The translations under genes and the position numbers were made by a program. A stretch of DNA of 64,000 nucleotides from Thereva unica (lineage: Eukaryota; Arthropoda; Insecta; Diptera; Therevidae): positions 47,592,953 through 47,656,952 of the forward strand of contig OX465283.1 of assembly GCA_949987705.1 (NCBI GenBank). Reading direction: 5' to 3'. This document shows positions 20,213 through 32,574 of the stretch, in pieces (the stretch's first letter is position 1; each line of letters begins with the position of its first letter). The notes beneath the pieces were generated by a model. It had not been told where the DNA came from. It saw only the letters and a list, made by a program, of their open reading frames with translations, and ran no database searches.

Positions 20213-22146
20213 GGTAAATGTACCATATTCCGGGCTATTAAGGGGTTTTGAAAATTGTATATTAATTTGTAACTGTTGGAATGAAGATAGCCATGTGAAA
20301 ATGTTTGATGATAATTATATAACTGTTCTTTTGAGAATTTTATTTATTTCAGGTATATTAAATGTCCCGTTATGTTTTTTATTGATAAAATTAGAAACCA
20401 CTTTTTTGTCTCTAATTCCGTCCTACAAAATTTAACTCTGTATCTAATTCCGTGCTAATATGTCCTTAATTCCGGCCTAATTTTAAATGAGCGTTCTTCA
20501 AATAATATTTAATTTATTTAGAGAATTAAGTGACATTGCCAAAGTCTGTAATGCCATCCGACTAATACTAGGATTTCTTTTTAAAAATCTCTCATTTCAG
20601 TGCCTGGCTGGACTTTTCAGCTAATTTAAAAAAAAGAATGAGCAGCTGATCTTTGGTTATTGGAAACCCAATTAGGTACTGCCAATTACGTCGCCCATTA
20701 ACCAACTAGGTTCTTTTCCTTTATATGTAGAGGCCCTGTATATTATGATAGTTCCACGCTGGATAGACTCCAAACCTTTTGTAAACTGTTCTTCAGTGTA
20801 TTTTCTTGGTCATTTTTACATGGGAAACAGGTGTCTCAACGAACTTGATGTCAGTAAATGCACTGGCTCGGACAATATACCAATGTGCGTAACTTCTGCG
20901 CAAAATTTTTCTCCTGTAAAATTTTCCGAAATCGATCCAGACCGTCGGAAACTAACTCAAGTTTAGCCCATACAGAAAAAACGTGAATCTAACGACACTA
21001 CCGTCCAATAGCAATTACTTCTATTATCTCCAAAGTGATGGCGACAATAATCTAACTATATTATATACGACAAGCGTTTTTCGTCGTTCTGTTGGAGCAT
21101 CTCAGAGTATTCATCGTTTTGTTAAGTTTGGTCTGGTTGCTCTAGATATCTCCAAAGCTTTCGACAAAAGTATGGCACTCCGTTCTGCTGAGTAAACCTC
21201 AGGCTCTAAGTGTCGACTTAGGAACTGGACTGAGAATTTCCTCTCTGGCCAATCAATCAAGACGATATTAGATGGCCTCAGACCTGATACCACACCATTT
21301 CTGCCGAGGGTTTCCCGGGCTCTAAATATAAAGTACTATCTCATTTCAAATAAAACCTTTACCAACCTTCCGTCTGTGGACGGGGCGAATTTAATGACTG
21401 ATCCATTTCTTATAATCTTCGGCATAACTTTAACTGAGGATCTGCGATAGAATAATCACATGTTCCAAATCGCCAAAAAAGTATTTTAATGCATGTCAGG
21501 GTAGTATCGGTGGCCCCGGTACAGATTGTTTATTCCTAAGAATAAATTTTGCCCAATTAAATTACGAGTTTGTTATATACTTTGAGGAAAAAGTGCTAGA
21601 AAATATTATAATTACTTAAAACTTGTTTAAATTCCTTAGCACGGAATTAGCTTTCACATCACCACACATTTTGTTCTCAATTCCGTTCTAAGTACGGAAT
21701 AACATACATACATACTAAAATTATGAACGTAATTCCGTCCATCAAACTATTGCCTTTTTTATTTATAAAAACACCTAATAACAGGTTAAAATTACTACGA
21801 GTTCTTAAATATTATTGTATTTAATATAATAGGAAAAATTAAAATACTGCAAAAATATACATCCTAATGCTTGTTATAATCTTAAGAAGACGGACCCACC
21901 CCTTTCGTAGTTTACATAACGAAATTGCTTCGGATGACGTATTCGCGTCGACGGGCTGATTGAAAAGGAGTTTATGTACTCCAAATGAAAAAGACGATTC
22001 ACTAAGGTGAATTATTTTACTCCTAGAATATCATTCATTATTTGTGGTTGTTTTATATTCCAAAATATTCAACGGTTTCCTTATTTTATAGCTTACAAAA
22101 TAATAGACCGTAATTATGTACTAGGCCGGAATATGGTACATTTACC
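20213..22146. mobile_element. Transposon-like unit with GGTAAATGTACC ends
   Basis: GGTAAATGTACCATATTCCG at 20213 is inverted at 22127-22146, the match continuing to about 24 bases. Subterminal AATTCCG(T/G)(C/G)C words recur on both sides (about 20415, 20445, 20470; 21640-21740). The interior holds a decayed LINE piece, not a transposase. The target duplication is unclear. Confidence 0.6.
20825..21480 (+). pseudogene. LINE reverse transcriptase fragment, heavily decayed
   Basis: It reads LNELDVSKCTGSDNIP, then KFGLVALDISKAFDK (about 21128), then NQSIKTILDGLRPDT (about 21255). The same wording occurs at 43421-44056 (GLVALDISKAFDR, SIKIVLDG), so it is the same family in opposite orientation. 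Frames are broken throughout. Confidence 0.75.
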
Positions 22147-22494
22147 TACCTTGTCATTCCTTGTCCTTTCTGCTGACGTCACCTGTAAGCACAATAAGAG
22201 ATTAAGCCATATGCAGTTCAATTACAAAAAGCAGCGTTCTGTCGTGATAGTATTGGATGAAAGTGAGTAGAGTAATCAACCGTATGTTCCCGTTGACAGT
22301 TCTTTCATTCTTCTCTGCACTACATTTTCGAATAGAACTTGCTGTTTGTTTGACATGGCTATAGATGGAATAGTCAATAGTACATAGGTTGCTTATCTCT
22401 GAGCTCTGCGGTTCTCTATAAAAGAAATCGATACTGACTCGCATACTGCATTCCCTTGCTACATAGTAAAATAATACACGAGCTCTAGTTATAA

Positions 22495-22610
22495 ATACGG
22501 AAATGTTTAACTCAACACGATTCTTGTGGGACTACATTAAAATTGCTCTAGAATCACCCTTTGTGTCACTAGTCCGTCATGTATCGCATATTTCAAAAAA
22601 ACATATGGAT
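22495..22610 (-). pseudogene. Possible LINE fragment
   Basis: CAACACGATTCTTGTGG and CACCCTTTGTGTCACTAGTC match words at 43228 and 42569 in the LINE at 42593-44090. Short and decayed. Confidence 0.4.
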
Positions 22611-22643
22611 CGAACAAAAACAAAGAACAAAAAAATCTTCTTA

Positions 22644-23080
22644 CAGAAGAACTCTAAAATCTAGGCAACCTTTGTTGTGCCACACTTTTGCTGAGGCAAC
22701 CTAATACTGTTGGATAAGGAATGAAATAACCTTTCATTACATAAAAAAATTGATTAAATAACAGATGAGGGTATATTATCTACGCTTGCTTGCCTGTTTA
22801 TACCTGGCAACCCCACAATTGGGCCCGGTAGAAATCAGGCAACCCCTATTTTTCCTCTTCTTTGTGTCATATTCTGTCAGTTAATGGTCGAATTTTATGA
22901 TTAACAAATGAGGGTAGTTGGCCCAAAAAAATTAATTACAATATCTTTTATTTAACACCTTCAGTACGCGATTTAGCTAGGCAACCCATGTACGTTTTAT
23001 CAATGTATATATTATCTATCATATAATAGTTGTCATCATCAAATAACAGATGAGGGTATATATTTCTTATACCGGATCTT
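22644..23080 (-). repeat. 437-bp repeat, right copy (inverted)
   Basis: Inverse of 19160-19596. On the minus strand the frame from RSGIRNIYPH to SRTEGVK stop is kept with only a few amino-acid changes from the other copy. Immediately right of 23080 the sequence belongs to a different dispersed repeat (23145-23300). Confidence 0.85.
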
Positions 23081-23144
23081 GCACTAGTACCGATTACGCA
23101 GAACGAACCCGTCAACAGATGCTGTATGGTTTTCAATAGCCATA

Positions 23145-23300
23145 GCAGCGAACAATAATAATCCTTGCGACTTCCAAAGAAAACAATTTCGGAATCCAAA
23201 AGAAAAAAACATGGCCGCCGGAGATATAGCGTTTTCCCGAATTTTCCATGTATCTCGGTTTCTATAGGTCATACAGAAAGTTCTCTACAAATTTAGTTCT
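23145..23300 (-). repeat. Dispersed repeat, inverted copy of 26060-26215
   Basis: It shares GACCTATAGAA(A/G)CCGAGAT, ATATCTCCGGCGG and CATGTTTTTT with 26100-26190 in opposite orientation. Confidence 0.65.
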
Positions 23301-25471
23301 TATATTACAGAAATGTTGACCCGATTAATCCCGGGTTACCGGGAGCTCTTGACTAGCCTAGGGTCTTTTGAGGACAAACTGAAACAAAATATGATTTGAC
23401 ACTATAGACCTCGGCAGTATAGACATTAAGGTGCCCGACTACCCTCTGAGCGGTTAGAGTTGAATTGCTCGCAGCGACATCGTCTTTCTAAGTGGGAAAA
23501 CTAGGTAACATTCCTTCTTTACAGTAATTCCCGGCCCGGTTTCTACCAGCTCTTGTACGCATAGGCGCAGAAGCCATTTGCTTAATTATTTTAATGGAGA
23601 AAAGTTAATAGGTAGAAAGATAATAACTATAATTTAATAAAAAAAAAGGAGCCCTGTAAACAAGCACCAGGACTTGCAGGTCATACGCACGCAGATGAAC
23701 ACAGATGTGAGATTAGTTGGACAAATTTTATACAGAAGATAGTATATGGATGGTAGACTTTATAGATAGCTCTACTGAGGAAATCATTGGTACCATTAAA
23801 ACCGATCCAGATACATATGAGTTAAGAAGATTAATTTTTTTTTTTGATTCACATTCATCACACAACAGCATTTGGTAGAATGAAGGTCACAATGTGTAAA
23901 CTGAATATATATGTAGATCCTCCAAAAAATTCCCAATGAATATTCTTCGAACTTCCATTTCCTTTACGAAAGCCATTAGACTTCCTGATGCATATGTCGT
24001 CAACATATTTGATATTACTAAATCTGAAATAAATTAATAATCTCTGAAAGGCACTCTCAAAACCTTAAATTATTCCAAAGGCAAACATTGAACCCATCAA
24101 TATCCAATCAACATTGAAACACCCGGATTTTTCGTGGATCAACTATTGAATAAATTTAAAATTTTCTTCCATTTCCGCCTACCGATTAACCATATTCCAT
24201 ATGCACAAACAGAAACCAAATCTCACATCCACAGGCAAACCTTCAGTGCATGAGAATAGAAATAGAATTGAGCTGGAATATCTTGGTTAAGGTAAACAAT
24301 TTGCGACCAATTACAAGCGTCGCGAGTAATAAACGATGCGACTGCATCTGCCTTCCATAAATTTTAAATGGGAAATCGATATTTGGATCAAGTTCAATTC
24401 ATGACGTAAAACTCATTGTGGTAAACTCTTTTTTTACTCAATAATTAAATAATGAGGGAATTTGTGGAATTTTATTGAGAAAAGAAAATTATAAGGTAAT
24501 TGAATTTTTAAAATAAAATTAGCGAAGCATTTTTAGAAAGTTATTGTAAATTAGAATGCTAAAATATTTTTTTGTTTCATGATTTATTTTTCCTATACTA
24601 TATTTTTTAGCCGCTGCATTGGATTTATTGTTTTATGACGCTCAAAGTTTTTTCTTTGCGCTTTCCGGTTAAAATCAATTAAGGAAGATTAGTCCTTGAT
24701 TTTATCTCTATATTTTTTTTATCCTCAAATAGCAACAATAAAGAACACCTTATAGACGAAATGTGATATCACTATCTTATTCATTTATTTCCTGTCAGTT
24801 TCTAAATTTACTGGTGACCAAAGCGATATATTTTATTGCCGGAAAGATACTTACACAATAGCAAATGTAGTAATTTACCACTGCCATAAACAATTTTATT
24901 ATCTAAGGAATCGGGGCCCAGACTTTTCACAAAACAAGTATTCTCATTAGATATTAGAAATAAGCTATCAACACCCTAAATTTTAAACCACACGAAACCA
25001 TTGTCAATTGGTGTAACAATCCTACAAAATTCAAAAAGAAAACAGAATATTAGATTATTCGGTGTCCTGAACTTCAGAGCTATCTATATTCTTGTATTGT
25101 AACAAATCAGAAACCCTTCCTGAAACCCCTCGACTAATCTTCTGATTCTTTACTTAAACTGTCGAGTAAAATAGAGCTAGATATTTGTATACTTTTCTCT
25201 CTGTTGCCCGAAAATTTCCACTTTGCGTTTGGGGTGTAAATGAGCCTAACTCTTGAAATTATCTTGCTTTCTTATTTTGCAAACTTACTAGGTATGTATA
25301 CCCGAAAATTGCACCTTCTGCCGAAAACTAAAAACGTTTTATAAATTTAAAATTAACTAAGTGAATAACAACTACTACATGATAAAAAGTATACATACCT
25401 CTCCGAAGGCATATTTTTATTATTTCAAAGTTTTATAAAAATCCTTTTGACAGTGACATTGGCCGCATTCC
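23301..25471. other. Long AT-rich stretch, nothing recognised
   Basis: No frame with a recognisable product, no inverted or tandem repeats of note. It could be old decayed elements or intron. Confidence 0.4.
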
Positions 25472-25632
25472 TTTTGACGTGACAACGTCTTATAAATCGA
25501 TGAGTATAGGAAGTCATTAGCGCAAAATGTCCCGTCCCGTTCCCGTCGCTAAGTAGTGGTGGGGATAGTCGCGACTTTTTGCGCTAATGACTTCCTATAC
25601 TCATCGATTTATAAGACGTTGTCACGTCAAAA
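25472..25632. repeat. Perfect 56-bp-arm palindrome
   Basis: 25472-25527 is an exact inverse of 25577-25632, with a 49-base GC-rich loop. Arms start TTTTGACGTGACAACGTC and end AGCGCAAAA. A whole-element MITE with no interior, or a foldback, would look like this; transcripts would fold into a long hairpin. Confidence 0.9.
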
Positions 25633-26034
25633 AATTAATATTGTAGTAATAGTAACAGCGTTTTTTTTGTGGTGACTTCCATGTCAGCAACGGCAACAAT
25701 TTTAGACACAATCACCTAAAGTAGTTCTGTTCGACAAATATTATACTCTCATAAAATTACCATAAAAAACACCAAGAATATTGAACTTGAATATTGTTAA
25801 TAATGTCATAAAGTTTGGTATAAGTAGAAGAAAAAAGTGTTTTACCTACAAAATAAAGTTTTCGAAAAAACCGTGTTTGAGTGATTTTTTGGCCTTGAAT
25901 AACTTCGAAAAGGCTGAGTTTTCGAAAAAATGACAAGATAGCATTTTGTAGGCAAAAACGTTTCGTATTGACTAATCATAAAATTTTTTCGAAAATACCA
26001 GTTGCGGTACCTAGAATAATTTTCAAAGGGTTTA

Positions 26035-26215
26035 TGGGGTTAACATTTTTATAAGAACTAAAGTTGTAGAGAAATTGCCAAAATTTTGGGCCCTCGCACG
26101 GGGTTGTATGACCTATAGAAGCCGAGATAAAAAAACGCAATATCTCCGGCGGTCATGTTTTTTTTTTGGAAACCGAAATTGTTTTCTTAAAATGTCACAA
26201 GGAAGCTGCGGTCAA
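26035..26215 (+). repeat. Dispersed repeat, partner of 23145-23300
   Basis: Same words as the minus copy at 23145-23300. The sequence GTAGAGAA leads into GACCTATAGAAGCCGAGAT and ATATCTCCGGCGGTCATG. No coding content. Confidence 0.65.
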
Positions 26216-26809
26216 TAAGTATTGAATGAACCATATGAAAACCCGATGATGGCGTGGACATCTTTCATTCTTCACCCCTACTTTTATTCAACTACAGCCA
26301 AGACAGAATCGTCTGCAGTACAACATTTCAGCCTTTCATTAAAAAATAACATATTTTTCATAAGTTCTATTTGTATCGAATTGACGTCACCACAAACCTT
26401 ATACACAAATGCTAAAAAGCTAGAAACCCTTTTTGCTAGAGAAAATTACAAGAACTGCTCGCAAAACTATGATTTAAAATTCCTTCTATCATCGCATTTC
26501 ATGTAAACAAGGGCACAATCATCCACCACCGGCAATCAAAGTCAAGGGCAGTCGTCTCGGTGAAATTCAGTTCATGTAGCAGAGAAAAACATGTAGATGC
26601 ATCTACACAGGTGACCTAGTGCCACATTTACCAAGGGCGATCTAAACAAACTAGGACGATTCTGTAATGCCTGAGTGCAATCTAGATTATATGTACATTT
26701 AGGACGAGTCGTTGCTTGGATACTTGTGCATACATGTAAAGCGTTTGATATGCAACAACTATTTCCACAATTTTTTCAAATTCTGTGTATGGATATTACA
26801 TTTTTTAGA
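26216..26809. other. Unassigned stretch
   Basis: A 94-codon plus frame at 26222-26506 has no features I recognise and probably is chance. Nothing else seen. Confidence 0.35.
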
Positions 26810-28511
26810 TTTTTTTTCTTCTTCTTGAGGGGCGGACTTGGCGGGCACTGCGATCTATTTTGTTTAGATTTAAGGTATCTGTCCCAAATGAGACAGTTTC
26901 CCCACTTTGGATGAATATTTTAGCTTAAAAAGCACCCTGGGTCCTTATCCAGCTATGAAGAAACAGCTGGTAGTCCCAATTTTTTATGGCCGTTTTTACG
27001 TGACAGGTTGCTAAGCTAGAAGTTCCGGACCGGACCGGTAAGTGATGAGTTTGCGCCTACTCTAGCCAGGCTGTCGGCAATTTCATTACCAATGTGACCT
27101 TTGTGGCCGGAATCCACATCGACGTGACACTGTTTTTCCTGCTGAGGAATTTCAAAGATTGGAGACAATCCAGGACAGTCATTGATGACACCCTGTGAGA
27201 TCTAATAGCCAGCAGTGCAGCTTGACTGTCCGAGAAAATAACACTGTCGGAGCTATTTGGAGCTCTATTAATACAAGTTGAGCACACACCTGGATAGCGA
27301 GTACCTCAGCTTGAAAAACAGTGGGGGTAGTGCCCAGAGCCAAAATTGCTTCTTGGGCCATAACACCCAGGCCTACCCCTTTATCGGTTTTGGAACCGTT
27401 CGTATACTAAGAGTACTGCCATATTGCCACTCTGACCTACTCGAAAAATCGTCATAAACGGTTGGTCAACATCAAGAGTGACAGGAATGGACAAAGATAT
27501 CATTGGCTCCAGGTTCAGCTCCTTGAGAATCGATAAATGATCCAGAAGGTCTCCTAGGTTAAAGGAAAATAGCACCCGTAGACGCAGTGCCCCGCCAGAG
27601 ATTCATTTTTCACTACTAGGTGTAGCGGAAGAAGGTTTAGTAGGGCAGATGCTTTTGGCTCCTGTGATACCAAGACAGGCCAGTCTTTAGACCCTGGCCA
27701 GCCTAATCATAGCACCCTTTTGCTTGGTTTTCGTTCACCATGCGATGGATGTTAGCCAAAACATTAACCTAGGTTTGAGGCCCCTACACATTGGCGACAA
27801 GCATGGAGAGATGTAATTGCCTGGGCAGTTACTTTCTTAATTTGGGATTTCCAGAGCTTTTGATCCAGGACTATGCCTAGATATTTGCCTCCTTTGAAAA
27901 CACCATTTCTCTGCCTCCAAAGAGGGAGCTTTAAAATTTAGCTTCCTTCTATTAGTAAATGACCGCCGCTAATCGTTATGACAATATCGTCTGCATAGGC
28001 CTGTGCTTTAAACTCCCGGCTATCCAGGTTGGCAAGAAGTTCATGGATCACGATTGACCATAAAAGGATAGGACGCCCCTTTGAGGAGAGCCTTTAGCAG
28101 CCATTACCGTAATCGATTCACCATTCATCTCAGCAGTTACCAATCTGCTGCTGAGAAACGACGTGATCTATCTCGCAGTGAGGGGATGAATGCCTTTTTT
28201 ATACTGCTTACTGAAGATTGATCGCGTCGAAGGTAACGCACCCTCAATGTCTGCAAAAGCGCAGAGAGAAATTTACTTGGCCCTGAGGGACATCTCAATA
28301 TCTCTCACTAGCACATGAATGGCAGTCTTTGTAGATTTGCCCGGTACGGCGGGTAGTCAAATTTCAGGCAGTGAAGTGGGTTCTGTAAGACCCTTTCTTA
28401 TATGGCTTTCTAGAACTTGATCCCTTTGAATAGAGAAGATAAGGAACCGAAAATAGCGTACATGTACACGGATTTGAGGGAAGCACTTGGGATCAAGAAA
28501 TTTTCTCTCTA
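26810..28511 (-). pseudogene. LINE ORF2 relic with reverse transcriptase and RNase H
   Basis: On the minus strand the RT part runs from about 28380 (KSTKTAIHVLVRDIEMSLRA). The frames then show a PQ-GVLS box and AQAYADDIVITISGGH at about 28010-27965, so the catalytic YADD is intact. An RNase H domain follows at 27361-27050 (ALGTTPTVFQAEVLAIQVCA, FSDSQAALLAIRSHR, then a broken GHxGN region). The tail at 26840-26920 reads like the 3' end (SHLGQIP-type wording). RNase H after RT is a feature of the I group of LINEs (I, Loa and relatives). Frameshifts and stops show it is dead. It may be one element with the ORF1 pieces at 31690-31910 and 40411-41095. Confidence 0.85.
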
Positions 28512-28931
28512 ATGCCGGATTCATCGTTGCGGATGAGTCCCGCCACACAAATTTCCTAAAAAGAGAATCATCTGAACTACGATTCATTGTTGTGGATAAA
28601 GTGTGCCGCAAATTTTGTATGATTTGACATTTTGTCAAAGTGTTCTTGGTAAAATCCTATAAAGTGGAAATATAAATTTCAAAAATGAAAAGCAGAAAAA
28701 TCGTAGAATCCTTAAAAATTCTGAAATATATGAAATATCGACATAAAACATATGATTTTTTGACAATTTCAAAAATCCGCCGCACAAAAGTTGAAGTTGA
28801 TTCAACTTTTTTCCAGAGAGAAAAAAAAATCCCAAAAATATCCCAAAATTGAGAAATGCTCAATTTTTCATACAAAAACTATGCGCGCACATAAGTGCGG
28901 CGCGACTCATCCGCAACGATGAATCCGGCAT
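28512..28931. mobile_element. MITE with about 36-bp terminal inverted repeats
   Basis: ATGCCGGATTCATCGTTGCG at the left end is inverted at 28912-28931. The match continues through GATGAGTC and GCC(A/G)CAC. It is non-coding and lies directly beside the LINE relic, so it probably inserted into it. The minus frames at 28635-28875 belong to it and are not genes. Confidence 0.85.
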
Positions 28932-28944
28932 AATTCTCTCCCTC

Positions 28945-29000
28945 CACTTTAACCACAACAACAAAATACATTCACTTTAGCCACAACAACAAAATACATT
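28945..29000. repeat. 28-bp tandem duplication
   Basis: Two head-to-tail copies of a 28-base unit beginning CACTTTA(A/G)CCACAACAAC, one mismatch. Confidence 0.85.
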
Positions 29001-29152
29001 GTCAATCCCGGACATAGGCGTAGTGAAATTTGTTCAGGTTTTGCGAAGGGTCTGCTTCAAACATTTAGCCAAGTGAAGGGTTCTCACCGAGATGGTTGCT
29101 GAGAAACGATATCCCTCCCGGTTTTTGAATGAATATAACACAGCCACTGACC

Positions 29153-31679
29153 TAGGGTTTCTCGTACCGATTAACTCGGAATCGGATTCGGCGAATCTCT
29201 CCCCGGGGATTCGGAATCGGGATTCGATTCCGAATTTCGCCGAATCCCGATTCCCCGATTTTTAGATATGAAATTCACTATTGAAATAAATATTCTTGAT
29301 TATAACAAAAAAATACAATTAATTGTTCCATCTGCTAGAAACTTTGGTAATTAAAAGTGACAACTTCACTCAAAATTTAAAAATTTGAAAAAATTTTAAA
29401 CTTAGTAGGCTTTGCTCTTTGGATTTTATGTCATAGTGGAGAAAATTGTATTGACATTTGGGTTCTCGATTGTTTTAGTTTCAGTTTAATTTTTCAAATT
29501 CAAAATTTGGTTTAAAAAAAATTACGTAAGTTCAAATAATAATACCTTTCTAGTTAAAGTAATATAATCTTAGCTATGGCAACTAAAAGATCTAAAGTTT
29601 GGAATTATTTTACCGTGGAGCCTACAACTAGCAATTCAAAACAAGCAAAAGTAAAATGTTCTAAATGCAGCACTATTTTGTTATATACGGATCATTCTAC
29701 AACATCAATGGCTAAACATTTAAAAGTTAAACATGGAATTAGTGTAAAAAATGAAGAAACTGCGGATAAACCTGAATTTAAAAAACAAAAAACATAAATA
29801 TTAGATTACACTACTACAGCAAAGAGAACGTTAGAAGATATCGTGTCGGAGCTAGCGGCTGCTGATGGGATATCAATTAGAGCCATCACTAGATCCAAAT
29901 TTATTCGAGAATCAGTTCTTAAATGTGGTTATACTTTACCTAAGAACGAATCCGGTGTCATGATGCTTGTCCAAAGTAATTTTGAGAAGAACAAAAAAGA
30001 AATTATGATCCTGCTTCAAGATAAATTAAAACAAAATAAGCGATTCAGTATCACTTTGGACGAATGGACCAGCATTCGTATGAAAAGGTACGTAAACATC
30101 AATTTACACGATGATGAAAAGGAAAGACAATTTAATCTTGGTCTAGTTAGAGTGTTTGGATCATGTTCAGCATCTAACTTGGTTTCTTTGGTAACAGATC
30201 ATCTAAAAAGTTTTGAAATAAATTTTAAAACTGATATAGTTTCGTCCACCAGTGACGGTTGTAAAATGATGGTCAAATATGGGCGGGAGTGTCCTGTAAT
30301 ATGTCAGCTTTGTTTGAATCATGGTGTGCAACTTGGTGTTTGCGATACGCTTTACAAAAAGCAAATTTTACATGATAATGCTGCTGAATACAATGAATTT
30401 GATGTTGAAACTTTAGATGAAGATAACTTTGGCGATGAAAATAACTTCGTTGATGTGGTAAATACAATTGATATTGATGCTGCTGAATTCGAAAAATCCT
30501 TAAATCTTTATGAGAGTATTGCAAAAGTTCGGGAAATAGTGAAGTTTTTTAAATATTCTGCAGTAAAAAATGACTTTTTGCAACCAAAAATTAAGGCTGG
30601 ATTAGGGAATGAACTACAAATGAAATTGGACGTAAAAACTCGATGGAATTCTATTGCAGATATGATTGAGAATTTTTTGAAATTACGAATTTATGTTGAA
30701 GAAGCTCTGCTCGAATTTAATTCAAGTGATTTATTAAAAAATTTGGATTTTGAATTGCTTAATGATCTGTACAATGCACTTAAGGCAATAAAACTAACAG
30801 TAGAAGCTCTAAGTCGTAAGGATGCTACTTTACTTTCTGCTGAGTTAGCTATTAATTTTATGAAAAAAAAACTATCTGAAGCTAATACAAGAGTAAGTTC
30901 TGAACTATTACTAAATTTGACTAAAAGAATTGAAGAACGATTAAATATAAATTTAATGAAACTATTAAAATGTTTGAAAGACCCAACTAGCACTCCATCT
31001 AAAGATGTGTTGAATTTAGCTGGTGAAACGATGATGAGGTTTTTTGGTTCAGAACTAGAAGTTGAAGATTCAAACGACATCGTATCAATAGAAATGGAAG
31101 AATCTGAAACTATATCCATTGAAAAAGAGTTGGATGAGATTTTAAAAAAGGCATTGGAGGAACCAAAAGAAAAAAGTGATTTTAATAAATTGAAGCAAGA
31201 GTTTACCTTATTTAAAAACACAGGAAAAAGAACAAATAATTTGCAAAAACTTTACGAGGCTCTTTTAAGTATTAAACCGACTTCAACGTCTTCAGAAAGA
31301 GCTTTTTCTTTGTCTGGAAGCTTTTGTACAAAAATACGATCTCGTTTATCGGACAAATCACTCACTTCCTTGCTATTCTTAAAGGAATTTTATTTAAATA
31401 ACAAAAGAAATTAAAACTTTAACTATATTACCGTTTTTAATACTATTAATTTTATAATTTGTATTATTTAAATGTAATTTTTTTTATATTTTTATTGGCA
31501 AAAGTAGAACTTTATATTGTTAATTTATTTCTGAATTCTGTTATTTAATACCATATATATTTTTTCGTAAATTAAAATTGTGAGTTTTTATTTGGAATCG
31601 GAATCGGAATCGGCGATTCTCAGTTTTAAGGATTCGGATTCGGCGAATCCGAAAAAGGGCGGGTTTTGAGAAACCCTAC
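29153..31679 (+). mobile_element. hAT transposon with one nonsense codon
   Basis: Ends are TAGGGTTTCTC and its inverse. Flanks CACTGACC (29145-29152) and GACTGACC (31680-31687) agree at 7 of 8 bases, fitting an 8-bp target duplication. Subterminal regions are packed with GATTCGG and GAATCGG words on both sides (29180-29265 and 31590-31655). The transposase frame fills the middle. It interrupts the LINE relic. Confidence 0.85.
29576..31414 (+). pseudogene. hAT transposase with a single in-frame stop
   Basis: One frame of 612 codons from ATG at 29576 to TAA at 31412, broken only by TAA at 29795 (codon 74), just after the BED zinc finger (C28xxC31, then KHLKVKHG). Before the stop lies KPEFKKQKT, after it ILDYTTTAKRTLEDI. 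Catalytic residues of the DDE core are present: D162 (ITLDEWTS), D227 (TSDGCKMM) and E574 (SSERAFSLSG). The C-terminal dimerisation region is complete. Apart from codon 74 nothing is broken. A first residue change to stop from Gln (CAA) or Lys (AAA) is the simplest explanation. An RNA-level bypass or use of a downstream start giving a finger-less protein cannot be excluded. Confidence 0.88.
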
Positions 31680-31689
31680 GACTGACCGG

Positions 31690-31910
31690 GATTGACACAA
31701 ATACGTAAAGAATGCTATGCATTAGTGTTGCCAAAATGCTTCCCCGTGTTTAATAAATTGCACTTCCTCGTCTTCTCTATTCAGAGCTTGATCCATCGTT
31801 TTCAGGAGAAAGGAGTAGCGGCAGCTTGTCTTCGTCCACAGCGGCGAGACTAGCTCTCTCCCAGGGCTTAAGGTAGACCATCACACCTCTCAGCCACCGT
31901 CGGCGCAGAT
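31690..31910 (-). pseudogene. LINE fragment, left flank of the 8.5-kb element
   Basis: On the minus strand the sequence continues directly from the ORF1 fragment at 40411-41095 if the 8.5-kb element is removed: ICADG across the shared GCGCAGAT. A short frame MVYLKPWERASLAAVDEDK follows, then decays. It is part of a broken LINE ORF1 or its junction with ORF2. Confidence 0.6.
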
Positions 31911-31981
31911 CAGTGTTGGGCAAAACTAAATTTCTGGACGATTAAAAATTGACAATTAATTAATTGTTAATCACGTCTACT

Positions 31982-32145
31982 GCAATTAACAATTAATTAA
32001 TTGTAATTGTGAAAACTCGCAATTAACAATTAATTAATTGTTAATCGCGTCTATTGCAATTAACAATTAATTAATTGTAATTGTGAAAATTCGCAATTAA
32101 CAATTAATTAATTGTTAGTCGTGAGTTTCCACAATTAAAGACGAT
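31982..32145. repeat. Subterminal tandem repeat of the 8.5-kb element
   Basis: A unit of about 74 bp starting GCAATTAACAATTAATTAAT is present about two times, itself made of two half units. The same AATTAATT words recur at 40150-40390 near the other end. Confidence 0.8.
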
Positions 32146-32574
32146 TAATCAATTGTCAATCATTTTTATGGATTTGATTAAAAACTAAAAATTAAAATTT
32201 ATTATTACATATGGTATGTTATCTTTTATTAGTTCATTTTAAAAAGCGTGTTTTTAGTTTTTAAAGTAAAAACTTTTTTAGCCACGTGCACCTTTGCGTC
32301 ACGGTCAATTTTTTGCGTGCCGTGGGGGAACAATTTGGCTTTGGGGATTTTAGTTTGTATTGTATGAATTATCTATAATAACATTCTAGTTGTGCCATTT
32401 TCAACATTTTTCGAAATCGAAATCAATGGAGCAATCTTTTAGAAGAGATTTTTTTATTTTATGTTTTTTTGTTTGACCGGAAGAGAATTTTTTACAGAAG
32501 AGAATTTCGTTTTGTGTTTGATTTTTTTTGCTATTTTTCGTTTTGTGTTTAAGGAGGGACTAGTGTATTATATA

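Noticed and set aside
30273..31221. Long minus-strand frames of 83 and 176 codons
   Set aside because: They are antisense shadows of the hAT transposase frame.
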